From: Zoogloeaceae bacterium
Lineage (GTDB): Bacteria > Pseudomonadota > Gammaproteobacteria > Burkholderiales > Rhodocyclaceae
DNA length: 64,000 bases
NCBI GenBank assembly: GCA_024235675.1
Contig: JACKLZ010000002.1
Span: 613,501-677,500, forward strand
Direction of reading: 5' to 3'
This document shows positions 46,695-56,037 of the stretch, one piece after another (within the stretch, counting starts at the first letter, position 1; every line of letters begins with the position of its first letter). The notes beneath the pieces were generated by a model. The model did not search any database. It was not told the DNA's origin and saw only the letters and a list, made by a program, of their open reading frames with translations. Made by a program: the position numbers and the translations under genes.

Positions 46695-49021
46695 TGCCGC
46701 GTCGCCTATTCACCTTCCTCGCCGCCGCCCTGGTCACGGGCATGATCGCGCTGGCCGCCGTTGGCAAGGTGCCGGTCGAAACCGACCTGCTGGCCATGCT
46801 GCCGGCCACCGAACGCAGCCCGATCGCCGAGCAGGCCATGGCCCAGCTCGCCCGCGCCCACGAAGGGCGCATCGTGCTGCTCACCGTCGCCGACGACGCC
46901 GCCCAGGCGCGCGCCGGCGCCGAAATCCTGGCCCACACGCTGCGCGCCTCGCCGGCCTTGCAGCACATCACGCTGGAAGTGCCGCCCGATGCGCTCGACA
47001 CACTGCTCACCACCTATCTGCCGCATCGCTTCGGGCTGCTGTCGGCCGCCACGCGCGAGGCCTTGCAGCACGACGGCCGCGACGCGCTGATACAGGACTT
47101 GTACCGCGCACTGTCCAGCCCGATCCCCACCGCCACGCCGGTGCCCCGCCCGCTCGACCCCTTCGGCACGCTCGCCGGCTTCCTCGCCGAGCTGCCCTTT
47201 GCCGGTGGTGGCTTCGCCCCAGAGAACGGCGTTCTGATGGCCCACCGCGACGGCCGCAGCTACGCCCTCGTCAGCGCCGAGACCGTCGGCAGCCCGCACG
47301 CCGTTTCGACGCAGGAGGCGGTACTCGACGCCTTGGCGCAGGCCCGCAGCGCCGCTCAGGCGCAAGCGCCAACAGCCCATCTTGAAGCGACCGGTCTGGT
47401 GCTCTATGCCGCCGCCGCACAAACCACCGCCAAACGCGAAATGTCTCTGATCGGCGGCGTTTCCCTGCTCGGTATCACCGCGCTCTTGCTGCTCGCCTTT
47501 CGCTCCTTGCGCCCCGTGCTGCTCGGCATTGTCTGCATCGCTACCGGTGTCGCCGCCGGCATCGCCGTGGTGCTGCTGGTCGACGGCCGGCTGCATCTGC
47601 TCACCCTGGTCTGCGGTACCAGCCTGCTCGGCATTGCGGTCGACTACCCGCTGCACTACTTCGCCAAGCGCCGCCTGACCAGGGCCGCCTGGCGGGCCGA
47701 CGAGGCCATGGCCGCGATGCGCCCGGCGCTCACACAGGGCCTGCTCACCAGCCTGCTTGGCTACACCGCGCTGCTCGCCATGCCTTTCCCCGGCCTGCGC
47801 CAGATCGCGCTGTTTTCAATGACCGGGCTGGCCACCGCCTACGTGGCGACACTCATGGTGCTGCCGCTGTTTGCCCGCGCTGCCGACCCGCGCAGCACCG
47901 CGGGGCTCGACCGCCTTCGCCGGGCATTTTCGGCGTGGCAGCAGTTCCTGCAACGCCGTGCCCGATGGCTGCTGCCGCTGGCCGTGCTCGCCGGCGTGCC
48001 CGGCATCTGGTCGCTGACGCACAACGACGATGTCCGTCTACTCAGCACGCCCGACCCGATGCTCGCACGCCAGGAAGCGAGAATCCGCGAACTCACCCAG
48101 CTCGGTCAGGGCAGCCGGCTGTTTTTGGTGAACGGGCGCGACGCCGAGCACCTCCTGCAGCGCGAAGAACAACTGACCGACGCCTTGCGCGCACGCGACC
48201 CCGAGCACGCGGGCGGCTTCACGGCAATATCAGCCTTCGTCCCCTCGGCGCAACGCCAGGCCAGCAACCGTCAGCTGATCGGCGCGCTCTTGTTTGGCGA
48301 CGACCGGTGGGCACAGCACACACTCGACGACATCGGCTATCACCCCCGCATCGGCCAGGCGCTGGCCGACGCGTTCGCGGCCGAGAAGCCACTGAGCCCC
48401 GACGCCTGGTTGAAACTGCCGCTATCCACGCCCTACCGCCACCTGTGGCTCGGGCCGGCACAAGCCGGCGTGGCCAGCGTGGTGACACTGCACGGCCATT
48501 GGTCCACCGACGCCCTCGCCACCGGCGCCAACCTGCCCGGCGTCACCTTGCTCGACAAGCCCGCCGCCGTCTCCAGCCTGATGGGGCAATACCGCCGCGG
48601 CATGGCCTGGGCGCTGGCCTGCGCCATCGGCCTGTCGCTGATCCTGCTCAGCCGACGCCACGGCTGGCGCGGCGCGGCGGCCACGCTGGCGCCGTGCGTA
48701 CTCGCCGTCGGCGCGCCGCTGGCAGCGCTCGGCTATCTCGGTCTGCCGGCCACCTTGTTCCACTGGCTGGCGCTGATGCTGGTCTTCGGCATCGGGGCCG
48801 ACTACGGCATCTTTACCCGCGAAGGCGGCCCGCAAGGCGAGGCCACGCTCGGCGTGCTGCTGGCCGCGATCACCACTGTGCTCGGCTTCGGGCTGCTGGC
48901 CTTCAGCAGTACGCCGGCCATCGCCAGCTTCGGGCTGACGCTGTTCATGGGCGTGATCACCGCGTTTCTCGCTTCACCGTTGGCACTGATCGGTCGCGGC
49001 GCACCCGAGGCGGCATCATGA
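46694..49021 (+). CDS. apeM: MMPL/RND-family exporter
   Basis: A 775-residue inner-membrane protein with the two-fold RND layout: one N-terminal helix, a periplasmic loop, a cluster of about five helices (about 250-410, with LTLVCGTSLLGIAVDYPLHYFAKRR in part), a second periplasmic domain and a second helix cluster (about 640-765, with FGIGADYGIFT). The internal Asp-Tyr motifs are typical of proton-coupled MMPL proteins. It should extract the finished polyene lipid from the inner membrane and hand it to the LolA-like carrier. It is coupled to genes on both sides by overlaps. Confidence 0.88.
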   Translation: MPRRLFTFLAAALVTGMIALAAVGKVPVETDLLAMLPATERSPIAEQAMAQLARAHEGRIVLLTVADDAAQARAGAEILAHTLRASPALQHITLEVPPDALDTLLTTYLPHRFGLLSAATREALQHDGRDALIQDLYRALSSPIPTATPVPRPLDPFGTLAGFLAELPFAGGGFAPENGVLMAHRDGRSYALVSAETVGSPHAVSTQEAVLDALAQARSAAQAQAPTAHLEATGLVLYAAAAQTTAKREMSLIGGVSLLGITALLLLAFRSLRPVLLGIVCIATGVAAGIAVVLLVDGRLHLLTLVCGTSLLGIAVDYPLHYFAKRRLTRAAWRADEAMAAMRPALTQGLLTSLLGYTALLAMPFPGLRQIALFSMTGLATAYVATLMVLPLFARAADPRSTAGLDRLRRAFSAWQQFLQRRARWLLPLAVLAGVPGIWSLTHNDDVRLLSTPDPMLARQEARIRELTQLGQGSRLFLVNGRDAEHLLQREEQLTDALRARDPEHAGGFTAISAFVPSAQRQASNRQLIGALLFGDDRWAQHTLDDIGYHPRIGQALADAFAAEKPLSPDAWLKLPLSTPYRHLWLGPAQAGVASVVTLHGHWSTDALATGANLPGVTLLDKPAAVSSLMGQYRRGMAWALACAIGLSLILLSRRHGWRGAAATLAPCVLAVGAPLAALGYLGLPATLFHWLALMLVFGIGADYGIFTREGGPQGEATLGVLLAAITTVLGFGLLAFSSTPAIASFGLTLFMGVITAFLASPLALIGRGAPEAAS

Positions 49022-49584
49022 CTGCCATCAACCGACTGGCGCTCCTCGGCGCGCTGGCGCTCGCCGGCTGCGCCAGCGTGCCGCATGAGGCGGGCTGCAC
49101 CGCCTTGGCGCCCACGCTGCGCTATTGCCTGCAAGCCCTCCCCGCCGGCCAGACGCTGGCCATCAACCAGCTGGTGGAATTCACCCTGCCCGACCGCCCC
49201 GACGGCGAGCGCCTGGTGTTCGCCATCGACGCCCGCGAAGCGCGCATGCAGATCGTGGCGCTCACGCCGCTCGGCCAGAAGCTGTTCCGCATCAGTGCCG
49301 AGCACGGCACACTGCACTGGGACGGCCCGCAGGCGGCAGAAGCGCTTGGCCTGCGGCTGCCGGCGCTGATTCAACTGATGCTCTGGCCCGTCGACGCCGT
49401 GCGCGACGGCCTGGGGCAAGACGCCGAGCTGAGCGCCACCGAGTACGGACGCACCGTCCACCAGGGCGACGCGCCGCCGGTGCTGACGACCCGGCAGTCC
49501 GACACCGACCCAACGCGCGGCACGATCGACGCGGTCTTCACGCCCATGGACGCCCGCATCCGGGTGAGCCGCCTGGAGGAATGA
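49018..49584 (+). CDS. apeN: DUF3261-type outer membrane lipoprotein
   Basis: A 188-residue lipoprotein with an N-terminal signal ending in the lipobox ALAGC (Cys at about 18), then a LolB-like beta-sheet region with FAIDAREARMQIVAL and a C-terminal helix. DUF3261 proteins are fixed members of APE loci and probably accept the pigment lipid at the outer membrane, as LolB does for lipoproteins. The gene overlaps apeM and apeO by four bases. Confidence 0.83.
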   Translation: MTAINRLALLGALALAGCASVPHEAGCTALAPTLRYCLQALPAGQTLAINQLVEFTLPDRPDGERLVFAIDAREARMQIVALTPLGQKLFRISAEHGTLHWDGPQAAEALGLRLPALIQLMLWPVDAVRDGLGQDAELSATEYGRTVHQGDAPPVLTTRQSDTDPTRGTIDAVFTPMDARIRVSRLEE

Positions 49585-50783
49585 GCTTGACCACCATCAT
49601 CACGCTGCCAGCACTTGGCCTGGTCAACGCCCTCGGACACGACACGGCCAGCATCGCTCAGGCCCTGTTTTGCGGCGACACTGCCGGCATGGTGTGCGAA
49701 GACGGCTGGCTGCCGCAGCGCGCCGCACGCGTTGGCCGCGCACGCGTTGCCGACTTGCCCGCGCTGCCTGCATCGCTGTCGCACTACGACAGCCGCAACA
49801 ACCGGCTGTTGTTCGCCGCACTGGCGCAAATTGAAGACGAGGTGCGCAGCGCCATTGAGCGCTTTGGTGCCCACCGGGTCGGCGTGGTGCTTGGCACCAG
49901 CACCTCCGGCATTTACGAAGGCGAGGCGGCCATCGCCCACTACACAACGCACGGCGCGCTGACGCCCGGCTTTCACTACGGCCGGCAAGAGCTGGGCGAT
50001 TGCGCCCGCTTTGTCGCCGACGCGCTGGCACTGACCGGCCCGGCCTACACCGTATCCACCGCGTGCACCTCCAGCGCCAAGGCCATGGTGTCGGCCCAGC
50101 AACTGATTCGCGCGGGGCTGTGCGATGCGGTCATCGCCGGCGGTGTCGATACCCTGTGCCGCCTGACCATCAACGGCTTCAGCGCGCTTGAGGCGACCAC
50201 CGCCGATCTGTGCAACCCGATGAGCGCCAATCGCCGCGGCATCAATATTGGTGAAGGCGCGGCGCTGTTTCTGGTCAGCCGAAAGCCGGCCGACATCGCG
50301 CTGCTCGGCGCTGGCGAGTCGAGCGACGCACACCATATCTCGTCGCCCGAGCCGAACGGCAAAGGCGCTGAAGCCGCCATCCGGCAAGCACTCGCCGCCG
50401 CCGGCGCGGCGCCGGACGACATCAGCTACCTGAACCTGCATGGCACGGCGACGCCGAAAAACGACGAAATGGAAAGCCGGGCCGTGGCGCGTCTATTCCC
50501 CAAGGGCGTGCCCTGCAGCTCAACAAAACCCCTCACGGGTCACACCTTGGGCGCGGCCGGCGCCACCGAGCTGGCCTTTTGCTGGCTGGCGCTTTCGCAC
50601 CATAATGTCGACCGCCGCCTGCCGCCGCATGTCTGGGACGGCTGTGCCGACCCGACACTACCCGAACTGAATCTGGTGCGCACCGGCGATACGATTGACC
50701 GACACCCAAGAAGAATCATGCTGTCCAGTTCCTTTGCTTTTGGTGGAAGCAACTGCTGTCTGGCCATCGGAGACGCGCCGTGA
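49581..50783 (+). CDS. apeO: Beta-ketoacyl-ACP synthase (elongating, partner of ApeC)
   Basis: A 400-residue ketosynthase with the full Cys-His-His set: Cys162 in VSTACTSSAKAM, the first His in NLHGTATPKND and the second in KPLTGHTLGAAGATE. It condenses malonyl-ACP with the growing aryl polyene chain, in known systems as a heterodimer with ApeC. Length and motifs are normal. It overlaps the lipoprotein gene before it and the dehydratase gene after it by four bases each. Confidence 0.9.
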   Translation: MSLTTIITLPALGLVNALGHDTASIAQALFCGDTAGMVCEDGWLPQRAARVGRARVADLPALPASLSHYDSRNNRLLFAALAQIEDEVRSAIERFGAHRVGVVLGTSTSGIYEGEAAIAHYTTHGALTPGFHYGRQELGDCARFVADALALTGPAYTVSTACTSSAKAMVSAQQLIRAGLCDAVIAGGVDTLCRLTINGFSALEATTADLCNPMSANRRGINIGEGAALFLVSRKPADIALLGAGESSDAHHISSPEPNGKGAEAAIRQALAAAGAAPDDISYLNLHGTATPKNDEMESRAVARLFPKGVPCSSTKPLTGHTLGAAGATELAFCWLALSHHNVDRRLPPHVWDGCADPTLPELNLVRTGDTIDRHPRRIMLSSSFAFGGSNCCLAIGDAP

Positions 50784-51214
50784 GTCCGTTTCCTGCGCCC
50801 GATGCCCTGCTGCCGCACCGCTCGCCCAATCTGCTGATTTCGGGCCTCACGGCGTGCACGGCCGATCACGTCGCCGCCTACGCCGAGATCGTGCCCGATC
50901 AATGGTATTCGGACGCCAAGGGCGGCATGCCGGCATGGGTCGGCATCGAGCTGATGGCCCAGGCCATCGCCGCTTTTGTCGGCATGGAAGGCCGGCGCAA
51001 CGGCCGTCCGCCCAAGATCGGCTACCTGCTCGGCACCCGCGCCTATCGCAGCGAATGGCCGACCTTTCCGGCCCATACCCGCATCGACATCAAGGCAGAA
51101 CTCGTGTTTCGCGACGATTCTGGCCTCGGCGCCTTCGATTGCACCTTGCATCACGATGGCATGCAAATCGCCGACGCCACGCTCAAGGTTTACGAGACAC
51201 CCGACCATGAATGA
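50780..51214 (+). CDS. apeP: Hotdog-fold dehydratase, second subunit
   Basis: A 144-residue hotdog protein resembling FabA-type dehydratases, with ALLPHRSPNLLISGL at the N-terminus and GMPAWVGIELMAQAIAAFVG on the central helix. It pairs with ApeI in characterised APE systems to form the active dehydratase. It begins with GTG overlapping the apeO stop (GTGA) and overlaps the reductase gene by 8 bases. Confidence 0.86.
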   Translation: MSPFPAPDALLPHRSPNLLISGLTACTADHVAAYAEIVPDQWYSDAKGGMPAWVGIELMAQAIAAFVGMEGRRNGRPPKIGYLLGTRAYRSEWPTFPAHTRIDIKAELVFRDDSGLGAFDCTLHHDGMQIADATLKVYETPDHE

Positions 51215-51944
51215 CACCCCGCTCCGCCGCGTCCTCGTCACCGGCTCCAGCCGCGGCCTTGGCCGCGCCATCGCCCTGCAGCTCGCCTCACAGGGCTTCG
51301 CCGTCACGGTGCACTGCCGCCAGGGCATCGCCGCGGCAGAAGCGGTGATTGCCGCCATTCGTGGTGCCGGCGGCACCGCCGACCTGCTGGTATTCGATGT
51401 CACCGAGCGGGACGCGGCCCGCGCGGCGCTGGAGGCCGATATCGAGGCCAAGGGCGCTTACTACGGCGTCGTGGTCAACGCCGGCATCACCCGCGACAAC
51501 GCCTTCCCGGCGCTCAGCGACAGCGACTGGGACGAGGTCATCGACACCGGACTCAACGGTTTCTTCAACATCGTGCATCCGCTAGTCATGCCCATGGTAC
51601 GCAAGAAAAAGGGCGGCCGCATTGTCACCATGGCCTCCGTATCCGGCGTGATGGGCAATCGCGGCCAGGTCAATTACAGCGCCGCCAAGGCCGGGCTGAT
51701 CGGCGCCACCAAAGCGCTGGCGGTCGAGCTGGCGAGCCGGCGGATCACCGTCAATTGCGTGGCCCCCGGCCTGATCGACTCGGACATGACGCGCGATCTT
51801 CCGATGGACGAAGCCCTCAGGATGGTGCCCATGAAACGCGTCGGCACGCCTGAAGAGGTCGCAGGCGTGGTCGGCTTTCTGGTGTCCGACGCCGCGTCTT
51901 ATGTGACGCGTCAGGTCATTGGCGTGAACGGAGGCATTATCTGA
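51207..51944 (+). CDS. apeQ: 3-oxoacyl-ACP reductase (FabG-like)
   Basis: A 245-residue short-chain dehydrogenase. The NADPH loop is VTGSSRGLGRAIA (about 11-23), NAGITRDN follows at about 91, and the catalytic Ser (VSGVMGN), Tyr and Lys are in NYSAAKAG (about 155). It ends with VIGVNGGI, the FabG C-terminus. It reduces the 3-oxo group formed by ApeO/ApeR before dehydration. Its start lies inside apeP and its stop overlaps the apeR start (TGATG). Confidence 0.92.
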   Translation: MNDTPLRRVLVTGSSRGLGRAIALQLASQGFAVTVHCRQGIAAAEAVIAAIRGAGGTADLLVFDVTERDAARAALEADIEAKGAYYGVVVNAGITRDNAFPALSDSDWDEVIDTGLNGFFNIVHPLVMPMVRKKKGGRIVTMASVSGVMGNRGQVNYSAAKAGLIGATKALAVELASRRITVNCVAPGLIDSDMTRDLPMDEALRMVPMKRVGTPEEVAGVVGFLVSDAASYVTRQVIGVNGGII

Positions 51945-53173
51945 TGCACCGTGTCGTGGTCACCGGCATGGCCGGCATCACCTCGCTGGGCGACACCTGG
52001 GCGGCCATCGACGCCGCCATGGCAACCGGCCGAAGCGGCGTCCGCCGCATGCCCGAATGGGACGCCATCACCGATCTGCAGACCCGCCTCGGCGCGCCGG
52101 TCGACGATTTTCAGGTGCCCAGCCACTATCCGCGCAAGATGCTGCGCTCGATGGGCCGCGTGTCGCTGATGTCCGTCTGCGCCACCGAACGCGCCCTGGC
52201 GCATGCCGGTCTGCTCGGCGACGCGCAGATTAGCGACGGTCGCATGGGCATCGCCTACGGCTCATCCGGTGGCAGCGTCGAGCCGGTGCGGGTATTCGGC
52301 AAGATGCTCGACACCGGCCAGATGAGCGGCGTCACCGCCACCAGCTATATCCAGATGATGGCGCACACCACGGCGGTCAACATCGGACTGTTCTTTGGTC
52401 TGAAGGGCCGGGTGATCCCGACCAGCAGCGCCTGCACCTCGGGCAGCCAGGGCATCGGCTACGCCTACGAGGCGATCCGCTATGGCAAGCAAGCCCTGAT
52501 GATCGCCGGCGGCGCCGAAGAGCTGTCGAGCCCGGCCGCGGCGGTGTTCGATACGCTGTTCGCCACCAGCCAGATGAACGATCAGCCAAGCCTGACACCC
52601 CGCTCCTTCGACGCCCGTCGAGACGGCCTGGTGGTTGGCGAAGGCGCGGCCACGCTGGTGCTCGAATCCTACGAACACGCCGTCGCGCGCGGTGCGACCA
52701 TCCTCGCCGAGATCATCGGCTTTGACTGCAACTCCGACGGCAAGCACATCACCCAGCCCTCGGCCGACACCATGGCCACCGTCATGCGGCGCGCCCTGGC
52801 CGACGCCGATTTGCCGCCATCGGCCATCGATTACATCAGCGCGCACGGCACCGCCACCGAGGTGGGCGATATCGCTGAATCAACCGCCGTCGCCGAGGTC
52901 TTTGGCGGATCGACGCCCATCAGCAGTCTGAAAGGTCACTTCGGCCACACGCTGGGCGCCTGCGGCGCCATCGAAGCCTGGCTGGGCATCGAGATGATGC
53001 ACGCTGGTCGCTATGCGCCAACGCTGAATCTGGACACGCCCGACCCGCGCTGCGCCGCGCTGGACTACATCATGGGCAGCGCCCGCCCGCTGGACGTCAC
53101 GACCTTCATGAGCAACAACTTTGCTTTCGGCGGCATCAACACATCACTGATCTTCAAACGCCATCATGCCTAA
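51944..53173 (+). CDS. apeR: Beta-ketoacyl-ACP synthase (FabF-like)
   Basis: A 409-residue ketosynthase with active-site Cys164 (TSSACTSGSQGIGYAYE in part) and the two His in SAHGTATEVGD and KGHFGHTLGACGAIE. It matches the ApeR-type second ketosynthase, proposed to act at an early or separate condensation step. It ends with NFAFGGINTSLIF, the FabF C-terminus. It is the last core gene in the apeC-R order and overlaps the MipA gene by 8 bases. Confidence 0.9.
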   Translation: MHRVVVTGMAGITSLGDTWAAIDAAMATGRSGVRRMPEWDAITDLQTRLGAPVDDFQVPSHYPRKMLRSMGRVSLMSVCATERALAHAGLLGDAQISDGRMGIAYGSSGGSVEPVRVFGKMLDTGQMSGVTATSYIQMMAHTTAVNIGLFFGLKGRVIPTSSACTSGSQGIGYAYEAIRYGKQALMIAGGAEELSSPAAAVFDTLFATSQMNDQPSLTPRSFDARRDGLVVGEGAATLVLESYEHAVARGATILAEIIGFDCNSDGKHITQPSADTMATVMRRALADADLPPSAIDYISAHGTATEVGDIAESTAVAEVFGGSTPISSLKGHFGHTLGACGAIEAWLGIEMMHAGRYAPTLNLDTPDPRCAALDYIMGSARPLDVTTFMSNNFAFGGINTSLIFKRHHA

Positions 53174-53999
53174 GCCCTATCACCTCCTCGGCATTGCCAC
53201 ACTGGCGCTCTCACTGCTCTCGCCGGCCAGCGCTATCGCGGCCGAAGAGCCACTCTGGGAGTTCGGCGCCGGCGTCGGGCTGCTGTCGATACCGGACTAT
53301 CGCGGCTCGGATCAACGCCAAACCTACGCCTTGCCGATTCCTTACCTGGTGTACCGCGGCGAATTCCTGAAGATTGATCGCGACAAGGTGCGCGGCGTGT
53401 TCTACCAGGACGCCCATACGGAATGGGACATCAGCCTCGCCGCGTCCGTGCCGGTGAAGAGCGACGACAACCGCGCGCGGCGCGACATGCCTGACCTCGA
53501 CCCGACGGTCGAAATCGGTCCGCAATGGAGTTACAAGCACCGCCAGTCATGGGGCGACATCACCCTGCGCCTGCCGCTGCGAAAAGTGCTGGCAGTCGAC
53601 TTTCCGGACGTGCGCGACGTCGGCACGGTGTTCACGCCCACGCTGGCGTTCGATCGAGACAATCATCCGTGGCCGGGCTGGCATGCCAGCGTCTCGACCG
53701 GCCCGATTTTCGGCGACAAGCACTACTTTGCGTACTACTACAAAGTGGCTGACCGCTTCGCCACAGCCGATCGCCCCGCCTGGGACGCGAAGTCCGGCTA
53801 CGGCGGATGGCAACTCACCATGACGCTGGCCAAGCGCTTCAAAAAGATCTGGGTTGGTGGATTCCTGCGTGCCGACCATCTCGGCGGCGCCAGCTTTGAA
53901 GACAGCCCGCTGGTTCGCCAGCAAACCTCGTGGACCGGCGGCATCGGCATCTCGTGGATATTCCTCGAATCAAGCCAGCGCGTCGCTACCTCCCGCTAA
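53166..53999 (+). CDS. MipA/OmpV-family outer membrane protein
   Basis: A 277-residue exported protein. The signal peptide (about 1-25, ending AIAAEE) is followed by alternating beta strands with aromatic ends (FGAGVGLLSIPDYRGSDQ, WDISLAASVPVKSDDN, VEIGPQWSYKHRQSW) and a terminal strand GGIGISWIFLE, the pattern of MipA/OmpV barrels or murein-scaffold proteins. It overlaps apeR by 8 bases, so it is part of the same transcript. A role in placing or tolerating the pigment in the outer membrane is an inference. Confidence 0.85.
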   Translation: MPKPYHLLGIATLALSLLSPASAIAAEEPLWEFGAGVGLLSIPDYRGSDQRQTYALPIPYLVYRGEFLKIDRDKVRGVFYQDAHTEWDISLAASVPVKSDDNRARRDMPDLDPTVEIGPQWSYKHRQSWGDITLRLPLRKVLAVDFPDVRDVGTVFTPTLAFDRDNHPWPGWHASVSTGPIFGDKHYFAYYYKVADRFATADRPAWDAKSGYGGWQLTMTLAKRFKKIWVGGFLRADHLGGASFEDSPLVRQQTSWTGGIGISWIFLESSQRVATSR

Positions 54000-54008
54000 C
54001 GCACACTC

Positions 54009-54719
54009 ATGCCCCAATCCATGACATCGAATGCTTACGTGCCAGAGACACGCTTTGGCTTCTGGTTTCTCGGCACCACTATCTGGCGAAACCACGTTCT
54101 CAAGATTGCCATCGACGATCTCCGCCGGCTGACGGATACCCCTTTTCCGCCGGCACCGATCATCGCCGACGTGGGATGCGGCCAAGGCAACTCCCTGAGC
54201 CTGCTGAAAGCCGCATTTGCACCCGCGCGCCTGATCGGCATTGAGTTTGACGCCGAGAGCCTGCGCATCGCTCGCGACACGCTGGCGACACAAGGGATCG
54301 AAGCCGAGTTCAAGCAAAACGACTGCGCCGCAATCGACCTGCCCGACGCCAGCGTCGACATGGTGTTTTGCCACCAGACCTTTCACCACCTGCTGCGTCA
54401 GGACGAGGCCATGCGCGAGTTCTACCGCATTCTCAAACCCGGTGGTCGATTACTGTTTGCAGAATCGACGCGCGCCTATATTCACTCGTGGGTCATCAAG
54501 CTACTGTTTCGCCACCCAATGCATGTGCAGCGCACGGCCGACGAATACAAGGCGATGATTCGGGCGGTCGGCTTCGAGTTCAACGCCAGGAACGTCTCGG
54601 AGCCCTATCTGTGGTGGAGTCGCTCTGACCTGGGCGCGTTCGAGTGGTTCGGGTTCAAGGTGCCGACTGAGCGCGAGGAAACGCTGGTCAATCTCGTGGC
54701 GACCAAGCCGAGCATTTAA
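54009..54719 (+). CDS. Class I SAM-dependent methyltransferase
   Basis: A 236-residue methyltransferase with motif I ADVGCGQGNS (about 53-62), the acidic strand IGIEFDAESL, VDMVFCHQTFHHL and ILKPGGRLLFAES. It lies 9 bases after the MipA gene, so it probably belongs to the aryl polyene transcript. It could O-methylate the aromatic head group, as methyltransferases at the edge of other APE clusters do. Assignment to the position of ApeA is possible but not shown by sequence alone. Confidence 0.85.
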   Translation: MPQSMTSNAYVPETRFGFWFLGTTIWRNHVLKIAIDDLRRLTDTPFPPAPIIADVGCGQGNSLSLLKAAFAPARLIGIEFDAESLRIARDTLATQGIEAEFKQNDCAAIDLPDASVDMVFCHQTFHHLLRQDEAMREFYRILKPGGRLLFAESTRAYIHSWVIKLLFRHPMHVQRTADEYKAMIRAVGFEFNARNVSEPYLWWSRSDLGAFEWFGFKVPTEREETLVNLVATKPSI

Positions 54720-54764
54720 CACGCATCCCTGTCGCGGCGGTCGCGCCGCAATCCAAGGATTGAC

Positions 54765-54783
54765 CTGCCGCACTCTGCGGCAG
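54765..54783. terminator. GC-rich hairpin between convergent genes
   Basis: A perfect 8-bp stem CTGCCGCA/TGCGGCAG with a CTC loop, in the 107-base gap after the methyltransferase gene. A second GC-rich repeat of gccgc units flanks it. There is no T-run, so it is only a possible terminator for the pigment operon. Confidence 0.4.
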
Positions 54784-54826
54784 GGCGGATAGCAACAGCG
54801 GCAGTGCCGCCGTTGCGCCAAACACC

Positions 54827-55270
54827 CTAACGGGAAATCCGGACCACCGTTCCCTTCAAAGCGACGCCAGCCATGATGGCCCCTGCGCCGCACTCATAGG
54901 TCTCGTTGCTGGACGTCTCTTTGCCACGGTAATTGCTCTTGATATTGATCACCGCGTTGCCGCCCTCTTTTTTTACCCGCTCCTGCAACTCAAGCATTGC
55001 ACTGAGGAATGCCCACTCGCAGGCCACCTTGTCGTCCTTACCGAAGGCGTTGGTTTTTTTGTTTGTGCCCCATTCGCCAATTCGCTTTATGACTTTTGGA
55101 TGCCTTTGTGTTCCGAAAAAGAATTTGATCTCGGGATCCAGTTTGTCTTGGGCGGCCGAGGCTGACATGGCATCGGACAGCGGGAAGTTGTGGTGGGTAT
55201 CACGTGCAAAAACCGGCTGCGATACTATCGCGACCAGTCCAATCAAGACGATGCTGCGACGAATAGACAC
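54827..55270 (-). CDS. Small exported protein of unknown function
   Basis: A 147-residue protein. GTG 55270 with GGGAGAG upstream gives a signal peptide (SIRRSIVLIGLVAIVSQPVFA). The mature part has a GTQRHPKVIKR segment, one Cys in KVACEWAFLSAMLELQERVKKEG (in part), then GGNAVINIKSNYRGKE and a Gly/Ala-rich end with a second Cys. The GGNAVINI stretch recalls small YbjQ/YdgH-like periplasmic folds, but I cannot name the family with confidence. It converges on the methyltransferase gene and is divergent from another small exported protein gene. Confidence 0.72.
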   Translation of the reverse strand: MSIRRSIVLIGLVAIVSQPVFARDTHHNFPLSDAMSASAAQDKLDPEIKFFFGTQRHPKVIKRIGEWGTNKKTNAFGKDDKVACEWAFLSAMLELQERVKKEGGNAVINIKSNYRGKETSSNETYECGAGAIMAGVALKGTVVRISR

Positions 55271-55390
55271 TGAAAATCTCTCCCACGAAATAAACAAAAT
55301 GCATGACGTGGGGCCAGTTTACTGCAGTGCTCACACCTGGCAAGCGATAATTGCCACAAAATCATTGACTCCGGTAGGAACCCGCTCATC

Positions 55391-55852
55391 ATGAACGCAT
55401 TGAAAACCCTGACCATCGCAGCATTCTGCCTGCTTGTAGCCGGACCGGTTGCAGCCAGGGCGTCAGTGCCCATCGTCAACCACGCCCAAATCACATGGGC
55501 GCAAGGCGGCGGGCAACAAGCGACACCCGATCAGGTTCGAGACGCAATCATTCGAGCCTGCCAAGAAAAGGGCTGGACCGTTACGCCCACAACTGACGCA
55601 GACACGCTGATTGCAACGCTCGTCGTTCGCAACAAACACACCATTCAGACGTCGATCTCGTACTCCGCCAACACGTTCAGCGTGACCTACGCTGGCAGCA
55701 CCAACATGAACTACGCCATCAAGGAGCCGAATCCCTATACGCCCAGCGTCAGCGCCGGCGACGTGCAGGTTCGCACGGAAGTCATTCACCCAAATTACAA
55801 CCGCTGGGTCAGCAGTCTTGTCAGTGCGATCCGTTCACGATTGGCACCGTAG
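55391..55852 (+). CDS. Small exported protein of unknown function
   Basis: A 153-residue protein with a signal peptide (about 1-25, cleaved near ARA-SV). The mature part begins VPIVNHAQITWAQGGG and has DQVRDAIIRACQEKGWTVTP, IQTSISYSANTFSVTYAGSTN and a C-terminal amphipathic helix WVSSLVSAIRSRL. The order (helix with a single Cys, then beta strands, then helix) suggests a small periplasmic alpha/beta domain. The family is not recognised. It is divergent from the other small exported protein gene at the edge of the pigment cluster. Confidence 0.72.
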   Translation: MNALKTLTIAAFCLLVAGPVAARASVPIVNHAQITWAQGGGQQATPDQVRDAIIRACQEKGWTVTPTTDADTLIATLVVRNKHTIQTSISYSANTFSVTYAGSTNMNYAIKEPNPYTPSVSAGDVQVRTEVIHPNYNRWVSSLVSAIRSRLAP

Positions 55853-56037
55853 GCGAGAGTCGCATTGAATTCCATCATCCTTCAGAACCAAGGCATGCGA
55901 GAGAAGCGCACCCGGTCGAATACACCGGGATCTCACCACTGCGGCCTCCCGCATTGTGCGCTGTGTGGCCCTGGCTCCACCGACACGTTCAGTGAAACGT
56001 ACCCGAAAGCTCGCCGTCCTCAACGTTCGAAAACACT

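Noticed and set aside
48219..48835. Minus-strand open frames opposite apeM
   Set aside because: Arg/Pro/Gly-rich shadows of the MMPL exporter gene without ribosome-binding sites.
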